64,000 nucleotides of DNA from Methanoculleus sp. UBA303 (lineage in GTDB: Archaea; Halobacteriota; Methanomicrobia; Methanomicrobiales; Methanoculleaceae): assembly GCA_002501655.1 (NCBI GenBank), contig DANY01000028.1, positions 10,191-74,190 on the forward strand. The letters are read 5' to 3'. How positions within the stretch are numbered: the stretch's first letter is position 1; every line of letters starts with the position of its first letter. The translations under genes were made by a program, and so were the position numbers. The notes beneath the pieces are model-generated. The model was not told the origin of the DNA. It searched no databases and saw nothing but the letters and a program-made list of their open reading frames with translations. Shown here in pieces: positions 52,109 to 60,530 of this stretch.

Positions 52109-54109
52109 TTATGCAGGTATCCGGTAGATCTGGACTCCCCGGGCATCGTATATGAGCTCGAGCGCATCCGCCGGGATCGATACCCGGTAGCGGTCGCGCT
52201 CTTCGACACCTACGTACAGGAGCGTGGCGTTGTACGCCCGCGCAAGGTCGACGGTTCGCGACGGCTGCTCGTATATCGTTCGCACATCGGCGCTCCGCTC
52301 GCTTATACGCCCTCCGTCTCCCCGCCACATGTATTCGTGGAACGGCATCCCGATGATGCCCGGGATCCCGGAAAACGATGATATCCGGGAGTAGTAGGTG
52401 TAATCTCCGCCTTCTGCCTCGATGATGATATGGTTCCCCGGGAGATCCCGGAGGAACGCTATCGCTGCCGCATCCCCCGGGTGCGATCCTTCCAGGTATG
52501 CCGCCCCGTCGAGGGTATGGCTCCCGTAACCGAAGCCGACGTTGATCGCGAAGGGTGCGGCGAGGAGCAGCGCTACGGCCAGGGCCGGCAATACCTTCTC
52601 CATCCCGGCGGGCATGCGTCGGCCTACCCTGACGCTCTGGAGCCACTCCCCGACGATGGCAAGGCTTGCCGTCCCCATCAGGATCCAGGCGGGGAGGTAG
52701 AACTTGAAGACCGTATTCATCCGGAAATAGGTCTCCCCCATGTTGTCCTTGAGGTAAATGATCTCGGTAATGAGGACGATCAGGAGCCCGAGGATGGCGA
52801 GCGTATCGGTGGCCGCAAAGCGGCGGCGGGCAAGAAGATAGACCAGCGGGATGGCGACGACGGCCGCGGCAGGGTAGCCGGCGAGCATGAACGGCACCGC
52901 GGCGAGCAGGAGGTAGGGGCGCTTCCTGATATCGCGAGCGCAGGAGGCCACGAGAACCGCGAGGAAGAACCCGTGGACCAGCAGGAACTCCACCGGCTCC
53001 GAAGGTGTCGGGACGATCCCGATCCCCCCGATGCCGGGGCTGTCAAGCTGCAGGTAGAACGGGAGGTAGGCCGCTATCGCGAGCGGCGGCACCACTGCAA
53101 GCATCATCCAGGACCGCTTTTTGTCCAGCGCAAGGTTCCCATAGCGCCACCAGATCAGGAGGCCGAAGACCAGCGTGACCGGTGCGTAGACAAGCACATC
53201 CCAGGAGTTGATCCCGGGCATGGACCCGAGGGCGAGGGCGGCAAGCCCGCAGAGGATCGCCCGTCCCCGCATCGAGAGCGTCCCCCACCGCATGTAGGCA
53301 AAGACAAGGAGAAAGAGCAGGAACCCCTGGTTGAAGAAACTCATGACGTGCGGATGCACATCGCCCCAGAGCATCGAGAAGAGGGGATACTCGTTGATGG
53401 TGTTCGCGATCGTCCGGGTGCTCCCCCAGAGGACGTCAAACCACGAGTCCCCGATAGCGATATGGTAGATCGCCGATGGGTTCGGTATGAAGAGCAGAAG
53501 CACCGGTAGCCACCTGTAGCGGTCGAGGAGGAGGTGCCCGAGGGCGTAGAGCGAGACGACGGCAAGGCCGAGCACGGTCGGGAGGACGAGGTTGAACGTG
53601 ACTGTCGAAGACACCCCCGACGCAAGCCCGAGCACCCCGCTCATCCAGTAGCCGATGTAGTAATAGACGTCCAGCGTCCCCCCCGCGTACCAGGGGTCGA
53701 GCGGCGGGACGATAGGCTGCCGCATAATCGACGCGATGAACGCGTGGTCCATGAACTTCTCGGCGTAGGAGATGGTCGGGTTGATCCAGCGCACCTCGAG
53801 CATGAAGAGGAAGGGGACCAGGAAGGCGAGGTCCCAGGGAAGTGCAGGCCGCAGGCGCTCCCTCGTGTAGAATCCCCGCGACCCGGCGAGGACGATCGCG
53901 GCGAGAAACGGTAGAAGCGCGAGCCAGATGGGAAGGCCCAGAAGCCCGCAGTACCAGGACAGAAGCGTGAAGAGGAGGACCGATGCCGGGTATGCGGCCG
54001 CCGCCGCAAGGCTGCCGAGGGTGCGGTCGAGCGCCGGCCATGTGCCGAGCTGGAGCGCTTTGATGACGGCAAGCCAGAGCAGCACGGGGCCGATGAATTC
54101 ACCCGCCAA
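52109..54109 (-). CDS. DUF2298 (Chlor_Arch_YYY) polytopic membrane protein
   Basis: A 666-residue protein with about a dozen hydrophobic segments and a C-terminal soluble domain (about 560-666). Blocks of the DUF2298/TIGR03662 family are NPTISYAEKFMDHAFIAS, DPWYAGGTLDVYYYIGYW, YPLFSMLWGDVHPHVMSFFN and GETYFRMNTVFKFYLPAW. The architecture recalls GT-C glycosyltransferases or Agl23-like proteins, with acidic motifs in outer loops. It overlaps the flippase-like gene upstream by 11 nt. Function unproven; a role in surface-glycan assembly is inferred from neighbours. Confidence 0.88.
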   Translation of the reverse strand: MAGEFIGPVLLWLAVIKALQLGTWPALDRTLGSLAAAAAYPASVLLFTLLSWYCGLLGLPIWLALLPFLAAIVLAGSRGFYTRERLRPALPWDLAFLVPFLFMLEVRWINPTISYAEKFMDHAFIASIMRQPIVPPLDPWYAGGTLDVYYYIGYWMSGVLGLASGVSSTVTFNLVLPTVLGLAVVSLYALGHLLLDRYRWLPVLLLFIPNPSAIYHIAIGDSWFDVLWGSTRTIANTINEYPLFSMLWGDVHPHVMSFFNQGFLLFLLVFAYMRWGTLSMRGRAILCGLAALALGSMPGINSWDVLVYAPVTLVFGLLIWWRYGNLALDKKRSWMMLAVVPPLAIAAYLPFYLQLDSPGIGGIGIVPTPSEPVEFLLVHGFFLAVLVASCARDIRKRPYLLLAAVPFMLAGYPAAAVVAIPLVYLLARRRFAATDTLAILGLLIVLITEIIYLKDNMGETYFRMNTVFKFYLPAWILMGTASLAIVGEWLQSVRVGRRMPAGMEKVLPALAVALLLAAPFAINVGFGYGSHTLDGAAYLEGSHPGDAAAIAFLRDLPGNHIIIEAEGGDYTYYSRISSFSGIPGIIGMPFHEYMWRGDGGRISERSADVRTIYEQPSRTVDLARAYNATLLYVGVEERDRYRVSIPADALELIYDARGVQIYRIPA

Positions 54110-55079
54110 ACGTCTCCTCCTTCTCGATCTCCCTCTTAAAGACTCTCTTCAGGAGGTCCATCGACCAGTCGCCGAAGTAGTAGATCGACCCGACGCCCCC
54201 GACGAGCGTGACCATGTTCTTAACCAGGTGGTCGATGACCGCGATCAGCGTCGCCGTGGCTGCCGGCGTTCCCGCGAGCCCGAAGGTCAACGCGAGCGCG
54301 AGTTCGTAGGTCCCCACTCCACCGGGGGTGAGGGGCACCGCCTTGACGAGGTTGCCGATGACGATAGCGAGGACGACAATACCGAACGGGACCGGCTCCT
54401 GGAACATCAGGACGACCGCGAAGCAGACCAGCACGTCGACGAGCCATATGAGGAGCGATGATCCGCTGAGCACAACGAGTGCCCGGGGGTTGAGGGAGGC
54501 CCGTTTCACTTCGTCGAGCATCCTCTGGACGGCAACGACGATCCGGTTCTCGGACTTCATCCTGCCCGACCAGAGGAGCATGGCAAAGAAGATGCCTCCT
54601 GCGGCGAGGGGAACGATGATGACCGTGATGAACCAGTCGGGGACGGCGAGGACAGCGAGGACGAACGGGAGCGCCACGGCACCGAGCATCGCGATCATCA
54701 GGATATCGAAGACGCGCTCGACGATGAGGGACGAGAATCCCTGCGAGTAAGTGGCGTCGTCCTCGTGTTTGAGGATGAGCATCCGCACGAAGTCGCCGAG
54801 ACGTGCGGGAACGATGAGGTTTGCTGTCTGGGATATGAAGATGCAGGCGGTCGAGAACCAGAGGTTCTTATAGATGCCAAGTCCCCGCAGGATGAACCGG
54901 TATCTGAATCCCCGAAGGATCCAGGCAACAACGCAGATTCCGACGGCGGCAAAGAGGAAGGGTATCACGGCATGCTCGAGCGTCAGCAGGAGGTCGTCCC
55001 ATACGCGATAGAGCATGTAGGTGATGATCCCGACCGCGATCAGGGTGGGGATGACGACCGCGCTAACCTTTTTCCACAT
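54099..55079 (-). CDS. AglD-like/lysylphosphatidylglycerol synthase-TM (UPF0104) family membrane protein
   Basis: A 326-residue polytopic protein. The ATG at 55079 (MWKKVSAVVIPTLIAVGII) lies within the end of the GT2 gene (17-nt overlap). Typical motifs: RGFRYRFILRGLGIYKNLWF, VPARLGDFVRMLIL, ERVFDILMI and VPLTPGGVGTYELALALTFG. The family includes AglD-type flippase or dolichol-phosphate-mannose-associated proteins. Placed between GT2 and DUF2298 genes, it probably handles a lipid-linked sugar. Confidence 0.88.
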   Translation of the reverse strand: MWKKVSAVVIPTLIAVGIITYMLYRVWDDLLLTLEHAVIPFLFAAVGICVVAWILRGFRYRFILRGLGIYKNLWFSTACIFISQTANLIVPARLGDFVRMLILKHEDDATYSQGFSSLIVERVFDILMIAMLGAVALPFVLAVLAVPDWFITVIIVPLAAGGIFFAMLLWSGRMKSENRIVVAVQRMLDEVKRASLNPRALVVLSGSSLLIWLVDVLVCFAVVLMFQEPVPFGIVVLAIVIGNLVKAVPLTPGGVGTYELALALTFGLAGTPAATATLIAVIDHLVKNMVTLVGGVGSIYYFGDWSMDLLKRVFKREIEKEETFGG

Positions 55080-55782
55080 GGAGCCGCCACCAGAGATGCA
55101 CAACCGCCGAGCCCATCTCGACGACGTCTTTCCTGCGCACAGTCGTCCCCTCTCCCTGCCGCCATCGCACGGGAAACTCCTGTATACGGTACCCGTTCTT
55201 CTGTGCCCGCACGAGCACCTCGGTGTCCCAGAACCAGTGGTCCGCGGTGACCGACGGGAGCAGATCGAGAAGGCGGTCACGCCGAAACGCCTTGAACCCG
55301 CACTGGTGGTCGTAAAACGAGCTCCCGAGGATCGTCCGGACGAGCATGTTGTAGCCGCGGCTCGCAATCTCCCTCCCGCCGCTCCGGTTGATGTCGCTCT
55401 CGGGGAGGAGGCGGGAGCCTGTTGCGATATCGTAGCCGTCCCGGATGGCGCCGATCAACTCATCGAGGTGCTGCATATCGGTGGCGAGGTCGACGTCGTA
55501 GTAGCAGACGATCGACCCTTTCGCTCCGGCAAACGCGCGGTTGAGTGCCCGGCCCCGCCCGAGCCGCTCGTCGGAATGGAACAGGCGAACCCGGGGATCT
55601 TTTGCCTCATATTCCCTGACAAACTCCATGCTCCCGTCGGTGCTCCCGTCCTCGGCGACGATCAGCTCGAACCTCCCGGGTGCGATTGCATCGAGTGTCT
55701 CAAGCGACCCTGGTATGGCGGTCTCGAGTGCCGTCCGGTCGTTGTAGACCGGCAGGACGGCACTCACCTCGATATCACGCAT
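55063..55782 (-). CDS. Family 2 glycosyltransferase, dolichyl-phosphate mannose synthase-like
   Basis: A 239-residue GT-A enzyme. Nucleotide-sugar motifs: VSAVLPVYNDRTALETAIPG, the Asp pair in VAEDGSTDGSM, the metal-binding YYDVDLATDM and the acceptor-side QCGFKAFRRD. The length and the KAFRRD block fit the DPM1/GtrB branch that charges polyprenyl phosphate with one sugar. The product would be passed to the flippase-like and DUF2298 proteins encoded next. It overlaps the oxidoreductase gene by 8 nt. Confidence 0.9.
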   Translation of the reverse strand: MRDIEVSAVLPVYNDRTALETAIPGSLETLDAIAPGRFELIVAEDGSTDGSMEFVREYEAKDPRVRLFHSDERLGRGRALNRAFAGAKGSIVCYYDVDLATDMQHLDELIGAIRDGYDIATGSRLLPESDINRSGGREIASRGYNMLVRTILGSSFYDHQCGFKAFRRDRLLDLLPSVTADHWFWDTEVLVRAQKNGYRIQEFPVRWRQGEGTTVRRKDVVEMGSAVVHLWWRLHVEKG

Positions 55783-57007
55783 CCGGAAACCTCGCGAGAA
55801 CCCGCTTTGCCACTTCCTGCCCGGCGAGGACCGAACCGTTCATGCTCCGCTCCGGGTAGTTTGGGGGGCTGAACATCCCGGCAAGGAAGAGCCCGTGCTC
55901 TTCGTAGGCGGGCAGGCGGTCCCGGAGCCCGGTCGTGTAGACGGGGCCTGCATACCGGTCGACGGCGAGCCTGTGCCAGTGCACCTCGCTTGCGCTGACG
56001 GAGAACCGCCTGCAGAAGTCGCTGAGCATCGACTGCTCGAAGCCCTCCGGAAGCCGGTCGGTGAAGTACGATGCAAGGTAGACGATATGCTCGCCGTACC
56101 ATGCGAGCGGGGCGAAGTTGGTGTGTGAGACCACTGCGCCGTAAGGGGCTGCATCCTTCATGTTCAGCCAGTATATACCGTCGGTCACGTCCCGGTCGAG
56201 TGCGAGAGTCATGCAGGCGGCGCCCTGGTAGGGCACCGGGGTGATATCCAGATCGGCGAGCTCCGCGGTCACCTGCGGGGGGAGTGTCGATACGACACAG
56301 TCGTAAGCCTCACCGTTGACGAGCCAGCCACTGCCCTCCCGCCGAATCTCCTCGACGGGGGAGTCGAGCCTGATTGAGGCACCCCGCCCCGCCACCTCTT
56401 CCTCGAGCCGCGCGATGAAGTGCCGGAAGCCCCCTTTCAGGTAGCCCAGGCGTTCGCCCCCGGCGCCCCGGTCTGACCGGATCGCGATCCTGGATATGAG
56501 CCAGGCTGCGGAGACCTCGCTCCTGCGGTCCCCGAACTTGCTCTTTAAGAGTGGTTCGAAGAACGAGGCGTATATGCCGGGGCCGAGGGTATCCAGGATG
56601 AAATCCTTCGCGGTGACCCCATCGAGCGCGGAGACGTCGAGCCGCCGGGAACGCAGGGTCAGCAGGCCGAGGCGGGCCTTCTCGGTGAATGTGAGGTGAG
56701 GGTAGCGCAGGATCTCGGTTGGGGTGGTGAGCGGGTGGATGGTCCCGTCGACGTAGTAGCCGGTGGATCCCTGGAGCCATTCTAACCGGTCGGTCACTTG
56801 CAGCGCATCAAAGAGGCTGAGCAGGCTGGTATCGCCGGCAAAACAATGGTGGTAGTACTCCTCGATCCAGTAATCGCCGATCCGGTACGAACCGAGGCAG
56901 CCTCCCGGAATCGGCCTTCGTTCGAAGAGATCTACCTGGTGTGCTCCGGCAAGCTCAAGAGCCGAGACCAGACCGCATAAACCTCCCCCCACAATGCAGA
57001 CCTTCAT
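55775..57007 (-). CDS. FAD-dependent oxidoreductase (amine-oxidase/protoporphyrinogen-oxidase fold)
   Basis: A 410-residue flavoprotein. The dinucleotide motif is CIVGGGLCGLVSALELAG (4-21), with the ribose-binding acid in DLFERRPIPGGCLG. The C-terminal FAD block is YEEHGLFLAGMFSPPNYPER. An EYYHHCF stretch and an LTTPTEILR loop resemble desaturase/amine-oxidase-like enzymes found in archaeal and bacterial polysaccharide clusters. The substrate may be an isoprenoid lipid carrier or a sugar; undetermined. It heads the four-gene minus-strand operon and faces CetZ. Confidence 0.83.
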   Translation of the reverse strand: MKVCIVGGGLCGLVSALELAGAHQVDLFERRPIPGGCLGSYRIGDYWIEEYYHHCFAGDTSLLSLFDALQVTDRLEWLQGSTGYYVDGTIHPLTTPTEILRYPHLTFTEKARLGLLTLRSRRLDVSALDGVTAKDFILDTLGPGIYASFFEPLLKSKFGDRRSEVSAAWLISRIAIRSDRGAGGERLGYLKGGFRHFIARLEEEVAGRGASIRLDSPVEEIRREGSGWLVNGEAYDCVVSTLPPQVTAELADLDITPVPYQGAACMTLALDRDVTDGIYWLNMKDAAPYGAVVSHTNFAPLAWYGEHIVYLASYFTDRLPEGFEQSMLSDFCRRFSVSASEVHWHRLAVDRYAGPVYTTGLRDRLPAYEEHGLFLAGMFSPPNYPERSMNGSVLAGQEVAKRVLARFPDA

Positions 57008-57067
57008 CGATTACCACTACGTATGAAAATTATAAGAACACTTTTGGGTTATAAGAGTATACAACGT

Positions 57068-57080
57068 CTTTATACATAAA
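57068..57080 (+). promoter_or_regulatory. TATA box of the cetZ gene, in a divergent promoter region
   Basis: CTTTATACATAAA lies about 45 nt before the cetZ ATG. On the other strand CTTATAATTTTCATA (57022-57036) could serve the FAD-oxidoreductase gene, whose leader would then be very short. Confidence 0.6.
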
Positions 57081-57122
57081 CGTCGATATTATTGATTAGT
57101 CAATATGAGGGTGTGGAACTGA

Positions 57123-58289
57123 ATGAGGGTCTTCTTCATAGGATTCGGTCAGGCGGGGGGCAAAGTTGTCGATATGTTCATCGAACAGGACAAACGAATG
57201 CAGACTCAGAGTTTCAGGGGAATTGCTGTAAACACGGCACGCACTGACCTGATGGGGCTCAAAAATATCGAACTGAAGGACCGGCTCCTGATCGGACAGA
57301 CGGTGGTAAAAGGCCACGGTGTCGGGACAGATAACGTAACCGGGGCCCGGGTGACCGCCGACGAGATCGACGCCATCATCAACGCCATTGACTCACGAGG
57401 CACACACGATGTCGATGCTTTCGTCATCATCGCCGGTCTCGGCGGCGGAACAGGTTCCGGGGGTTCGCCGGTACTCGCCCGGCACTTAAAGCGTATCTAC
57501 CGGGAACCGGTCTACGCGATTGGTATTCTGCCTGCCCCTGAGGAGGGCCGGCTCTATTCATACAATGCAGCCCGTTCTCTGAGCACCCTGGTGAACGAGG
57601 CGGATAATACCTTCATCTTTGACAACAGCGCCTGGAAGAACGAGGGAGAGAGCGTCAAGGATGCCTACACCCGGCTGAATGACGAGATTGTTCGACGGTT
57701 CGGTGTGCTCTTCCGTGCAGGCGAGGTCAGCAAGGCGGGCGTCGGCGAGATGGTCGTTGACTCAAGCGAGGTTATCAACACCCTGCGTGGCGGCGGTATC
57801 AGCACCGTCGGATATGCCATCAGCGAGAAGGTCAGCCCCCGTACGAAGCAGACGCAGGGGCTCCTCTCCGGCTTCTTGCGGAAGAAGGAGAAGACGGAGG
57901 AGGTGCTGACAGGGGAGGACAAGTCGGCGAAGATCATTGCTCTCGTCAGGCGTGCCATGCTTGGGCGTCTCACCCTGCCGTGCGACTACTCGACGGCGGA
58001 GCGGGGTCTTGTTCTCCTCGCGGGCCCACCGGACGAGATGGACCGGAAGGGTGTAGAGAAGTCGAAGAGCTGGGTTGAGGAGAACATCGCCGGCGTCGAG
58101 GTGCGTGGCGGGGATTACCCGGTGCAGAGCGACTACATCGCTGCGGTGGTGGTTCTTGCGACGATCGGAAACGCTCCCCGGATCACCGAGCTCCTTGAGA
58201 TCGCAAAGTCCACGAAGGAAGATGTCCTTAAATCGAAGGAAAAGCGCTCGACTATGTTTGATGATGGCATAGAGCCATTGTTCGAGTGA
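57123..58289 (+). CDS. cetZ: CetZ-type tubulin-like GTPase
   Basis: A 388-residue tubulin/FtsZ superfamily protein of the archaeal CetZ branch. The GTP-binding T4 loop is GLGGGTGSGGSP (105-116), preceded by GQAGGKVVDMF (9-19) and NTARTDL (38-44). CetZ proteins polymerise at the membrane and shape archaeal cells rather than dividing them. The ATG follows GAGGGTG. The gene at 58299 starts 9 nt after the stop, so the two share a message. Confidence 0.92.
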   Translation: MRVFFIGFGQAGGKVVDMFIEQDKRMQTQSFRGIAVNTARTDLMGLKNIELKDRLLIGQTVVKGHGVGTDNVTGARVTADEIDAIINAIDSRGTHDVDAFVIIAGLGGGTGSGGSPVLARHLKRIYREPVYAIGILPAPEEGRLYSYNAARSLSTLVNEADNTFIFDNSAWKNEGESVKDAYTRLNDEIVRRFGVLFRAGEVSKAGVGEMVVDSSEVINTLRGGGISTVGYAISEKVSPRTKQTQGLLSGFLRKKEKTEEVLTGEDKSAKIIALVRRAMLGRLTLPCDYSTAERGLVLLAGPPDEMDRKGVEKSKSWVEENIAGVEVRGGDYPVQSDYIAAVVVLATIGNAPRITELLEIAKSTKEDVLKSKEKRSTMFDDGIEPLFE

Positions 58290-58298
58290 GGAGATGTT

Positions 58299-59408
58299 AT
58301 GAAGGCAAACATCAGCAGATGGATCATTCTCCTGCTGGCACTGGTCTGTGTTGTGCAGGTGGCGTCGGCGGCGGATACCATTCACATCAAGAAAGAGGAT
58401 GTCAACCCGGCAAGCGGCGCTCTCGAACCCGGCCAGCAGGTGACCGCGCATTATGTGCTCACTTATGATCTGGATCAAAGATCAGGATATTCTATCACAA
58501 TGAACGACGAGATGCTTGAGTTCAGCACTGGTTTGCAAAACCCTTCCTGGGATTTCATTGTCTACCGTGATGGAGTCAAGGTCTACACCTCCCCTACGAG
58601 GGGTGGAAATTACCCGTCCCTTTCAGAGTTTGAGATCTACTATGGTGCTGGTGCCGAACTGGACGTCCAGTTACGCGGCACCGTGCCCGCGAGCACGAGC
58701 GGGAAGGTCGAGGTGATCAAGATCCAGCACCTGTGGGAAAAAGACGTGAAAGACACCTACTCCAAGACCCGCGACGTCGTGAACCCGGATCAGGTCGTGT
58801 CCTCTCTCTCCGTCCAGCAGCAGAACCTCAAGGACCTGAAGGCCGACATCGATGACAAGGCAGCAAAGGGCGTCGACGTCTCTGCTGCCCAGGGCAAGTA
58901 CAACGCCGCGAATCAGGCGCTCACGAGCGCCGCATCCGTAGGGCCGTCACAGGCGGCGGGATACCTTGCCACTGCTACGAAAACTATGGACGAGGCGAAG
59001 GCGCTCCTCGACAAGGCATGGGCCGAGAAGGAGGTCTCCAATACCGCCGCGACGCTTGAGACCCTCGACGGCATGATCACCTACTTCGTCGAGAACCGCT
59101 CCATGGGGAGCGACCCGCAGGTGGTCGCCATCATGACCAAGCGCGAGAGCGCCGTCCAGTACTATACGCAGGCGAAGGACAACCTGAACGCGAACAACTA
59201 CCCGCTGGCGCGTTCGAAGGCGGCTGATGGCCTGAAGAAGGCAAACGAGGCCCTGGGCGATGCGAATGCGCTCCGCGAGAAGATCGGCGAGGGGTTCAAC
59301 CTCGGCGGTAATCTCCTCCTCTATGTCGGCATCGGGGTCGTCATCATTCTGGTCGTCGCGGGTATCGTCATCTATCGGAAGAAGACCGGCTGGGACGAAC
59401 TCGGGTAA
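58299..59408 (+). CDS. Membrane-anchored helical exported protein coupled to cetZ
   Basis: A 369-residue protein. Signal peptide about 1-25 (WIILLLALVCVVQVASAA). A beta-rich domain at about 28-150 (PGQQVTAHYVLTYDLDQRSG, GAELDVQLRGTVP). A long charged helical part at about 165-325 with LKDLKADIDDKAAKG and KTMDEAKALLDKAWAEKE, likely coiled coil. One transmembrane helix (LLLYVGIGVVIILVVAGIVI) and a short basic tail, RKKTGWDELG, on the inside. I do not recognise the family. The immediate spacing to cetZ suggests a partner linking the cytoskeletal filament to the envelope; this is an inference. Confidence 0.82.
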   Translation: MKANISRWIILLLALVCVVQVASAADTIHIKKEDVNPASGALEPGQQVTAHYVLTYDLDQRSGYSITMNDEMLEFSTGLQNPSWDFIVYRDGVKVYTSPTRGGNYPSLSEFEIYYGAGAELDVQLRGTVPASTSGKVEVIKIQHLWEKDVKDTYSKTRDVVNPDQVVSSLSVQQQNLKDLKADIDDKAAKGVDVSAAQGKYNAANQALTSAASVGPSQAAGYLATATKTMDEAKALLDKAWAEKEVSNTAATLETLDGMITYFVENRSMGSDPQVVAIMTKRESAVQYYTQAKDNLNANNYPLARSKAADGLKKANEALGDANALREKIGEGFNLGGNLLLYVGIGVVIILVVAGIVIYRKKTGWDELG

Positions 59409-59412
59409 CATC

Positions 59413-59447
59413 CGGCGAAAACCCCTCTTTTCACACTCCGGTTTTCG
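59413..59447 (+). terminator. Hairpin after the cetZ operon
   Basis: CGAAAAC (59416-59422) pairs with GTTTTCG (59441-59447), with a CTCTTTT run in the loop. Its position right after the last stop fits a terminator. Confidence 0.45.
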
Positions 59448-59760
59448 TCTATACTCGCGGGATCTGATTGCAGGAACTTTCTCTTCCGCTGTTAGGAGCC
59501 GTATGAAAATACGTCAATCGTTCCCCTCGCTCCGGGCGAGAGGAATGTGCTAAAAGCCTCCTCGATCCTGGAGCGGGACCCTTTCTTGAGTTATCGGATC
59601 CTATCTGAAGAGCGCCGGCGCTGGTTCTTCCCGGGTTTGCCGGCATAGCACCGGGGCGGGGAGATCCCCTGCAAGATGGCATTCGGAACCCTCACTCCAC
59701 AGGAGATATCCATACGCCCCTTTCCGGCGTCCCCCACCTCCTTCGCGAGGATCGGGAGCG

Positions 59761-59915
59761 GTCATGGCGATACCCGGGAAGGGCCGTGCCCGAGAGCGGT
59801 CCTCGCACCTGTTTCCCGGTCTAACGCCGGTTTCGTAGAAAAGGTGGGGAGAGCTGGCCAGGTAGCCGGTTCTTCTCCGGGATCTCCCCATACACTGGAT
59901 CGTGGTGGGTATCGC
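59761..59915. repeat. Palindrome-bounded GC-rich element, copy A
   Basis: It begins GTCATGGCGATACC and ends GTGGTGGGTATCGC, so the ends are inverted repeats. Internal words (GTTTCCCGG, a CCGGTTCT block) align with copy B. Confidence 0.6.
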
Positions 59916-60098
59916 ACTGGGGAGAGGGGACCGGGGAGGGGATCTCCCCTTCTCCCGGACAGAATGTCAACCAGAAGTCCCTCGCCGGCATCCCCCACTC
60001 CGCTGGCCTCCCTAGCGAATACTCATACACATTCTCTGGCATCCCCCACCCCTCCCGCGTTCGCGCTCCTCCCCCGCCCCCTCCCGGGGGCAGGGGCA

Positions 60099-60240
60099 GT
60101 CATGGCGATACCCACCACGGTCCAGTGCCGGGGATAGTGCCACCAGCGGTTTCCCGGAAGGATAGGCCGGGTGAGAACTGGCCCGGGCCCGGTTCTCCCC
60201 GGCCCTGCCCCCGTACGGAGCGAATCGTGGCGGGTATCGC
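60099..60240. repeat. Palindrome-bounded GC-rich element, copy B
   Basis: It begins GTCATGGCGATACCCACCAC and ends GTGGCGGGTATCGC. Its left 22 nt (60105-60126) also match the right end of copy A (59894-59915) inverted, 21 of 22 positions. Confidence 0.6.
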
Positions 60241-60307
60241 GCCGGGAGGCGGATGCCGGACGTACCCCGGGATACAACCTCCCTGGGAGTGCGAAAACCG
60301 ATCGGGA

Positions 60308-60416
60308 CAGGCTGGGGCACAATCAGAAAAAAGGGGGTGGTTGTTTATAAAATCGGGGGGAACTAACCTCTCATTGGAGTTCTTTTGCGGAGTTCATGGG
60401 GTTGTGCCCCAGCCTG
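60308..60416. repeat. 15-bp perfect inverted repeat around a TATA-like sequence
   Basis: CAGGCTGGGGCACAA (60308-60322) and its exact complement (60402-60416) flank 79 nt containing an AAAAAAGGGGG run and GTTTATAAAA. It could be a miniature mobile element, a structured RNA or a promoter with operator arms. Confidence 0.55.
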
Positions 60417-60530
60417 GGGAATCTCATCCTTTGATGGTGCTGGTTACCGCGGGCCGACGTACTGGTTCCTTCGCGGGGTGCGAAAGTAACCGGGGAGGAC
60501 AGGAATCTCCGGGGCCGGCGCCTGGAGGGG

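Larger units (their letters stand above)
59448..60530. other. 1.1-kb non-coding region
   Basis: A GC-rich region between convergent genes. ORFs on both strands have shadow-like composition and no ribosome-binding sites. It holds two copies of a palindromic element, three copies of a GGC(A/G)TCCCCCAC word (near 59726, 59984 and 60038) and a distant 15-bp inverted repeat. No protein gene was recognised. Confidence 0.6.
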
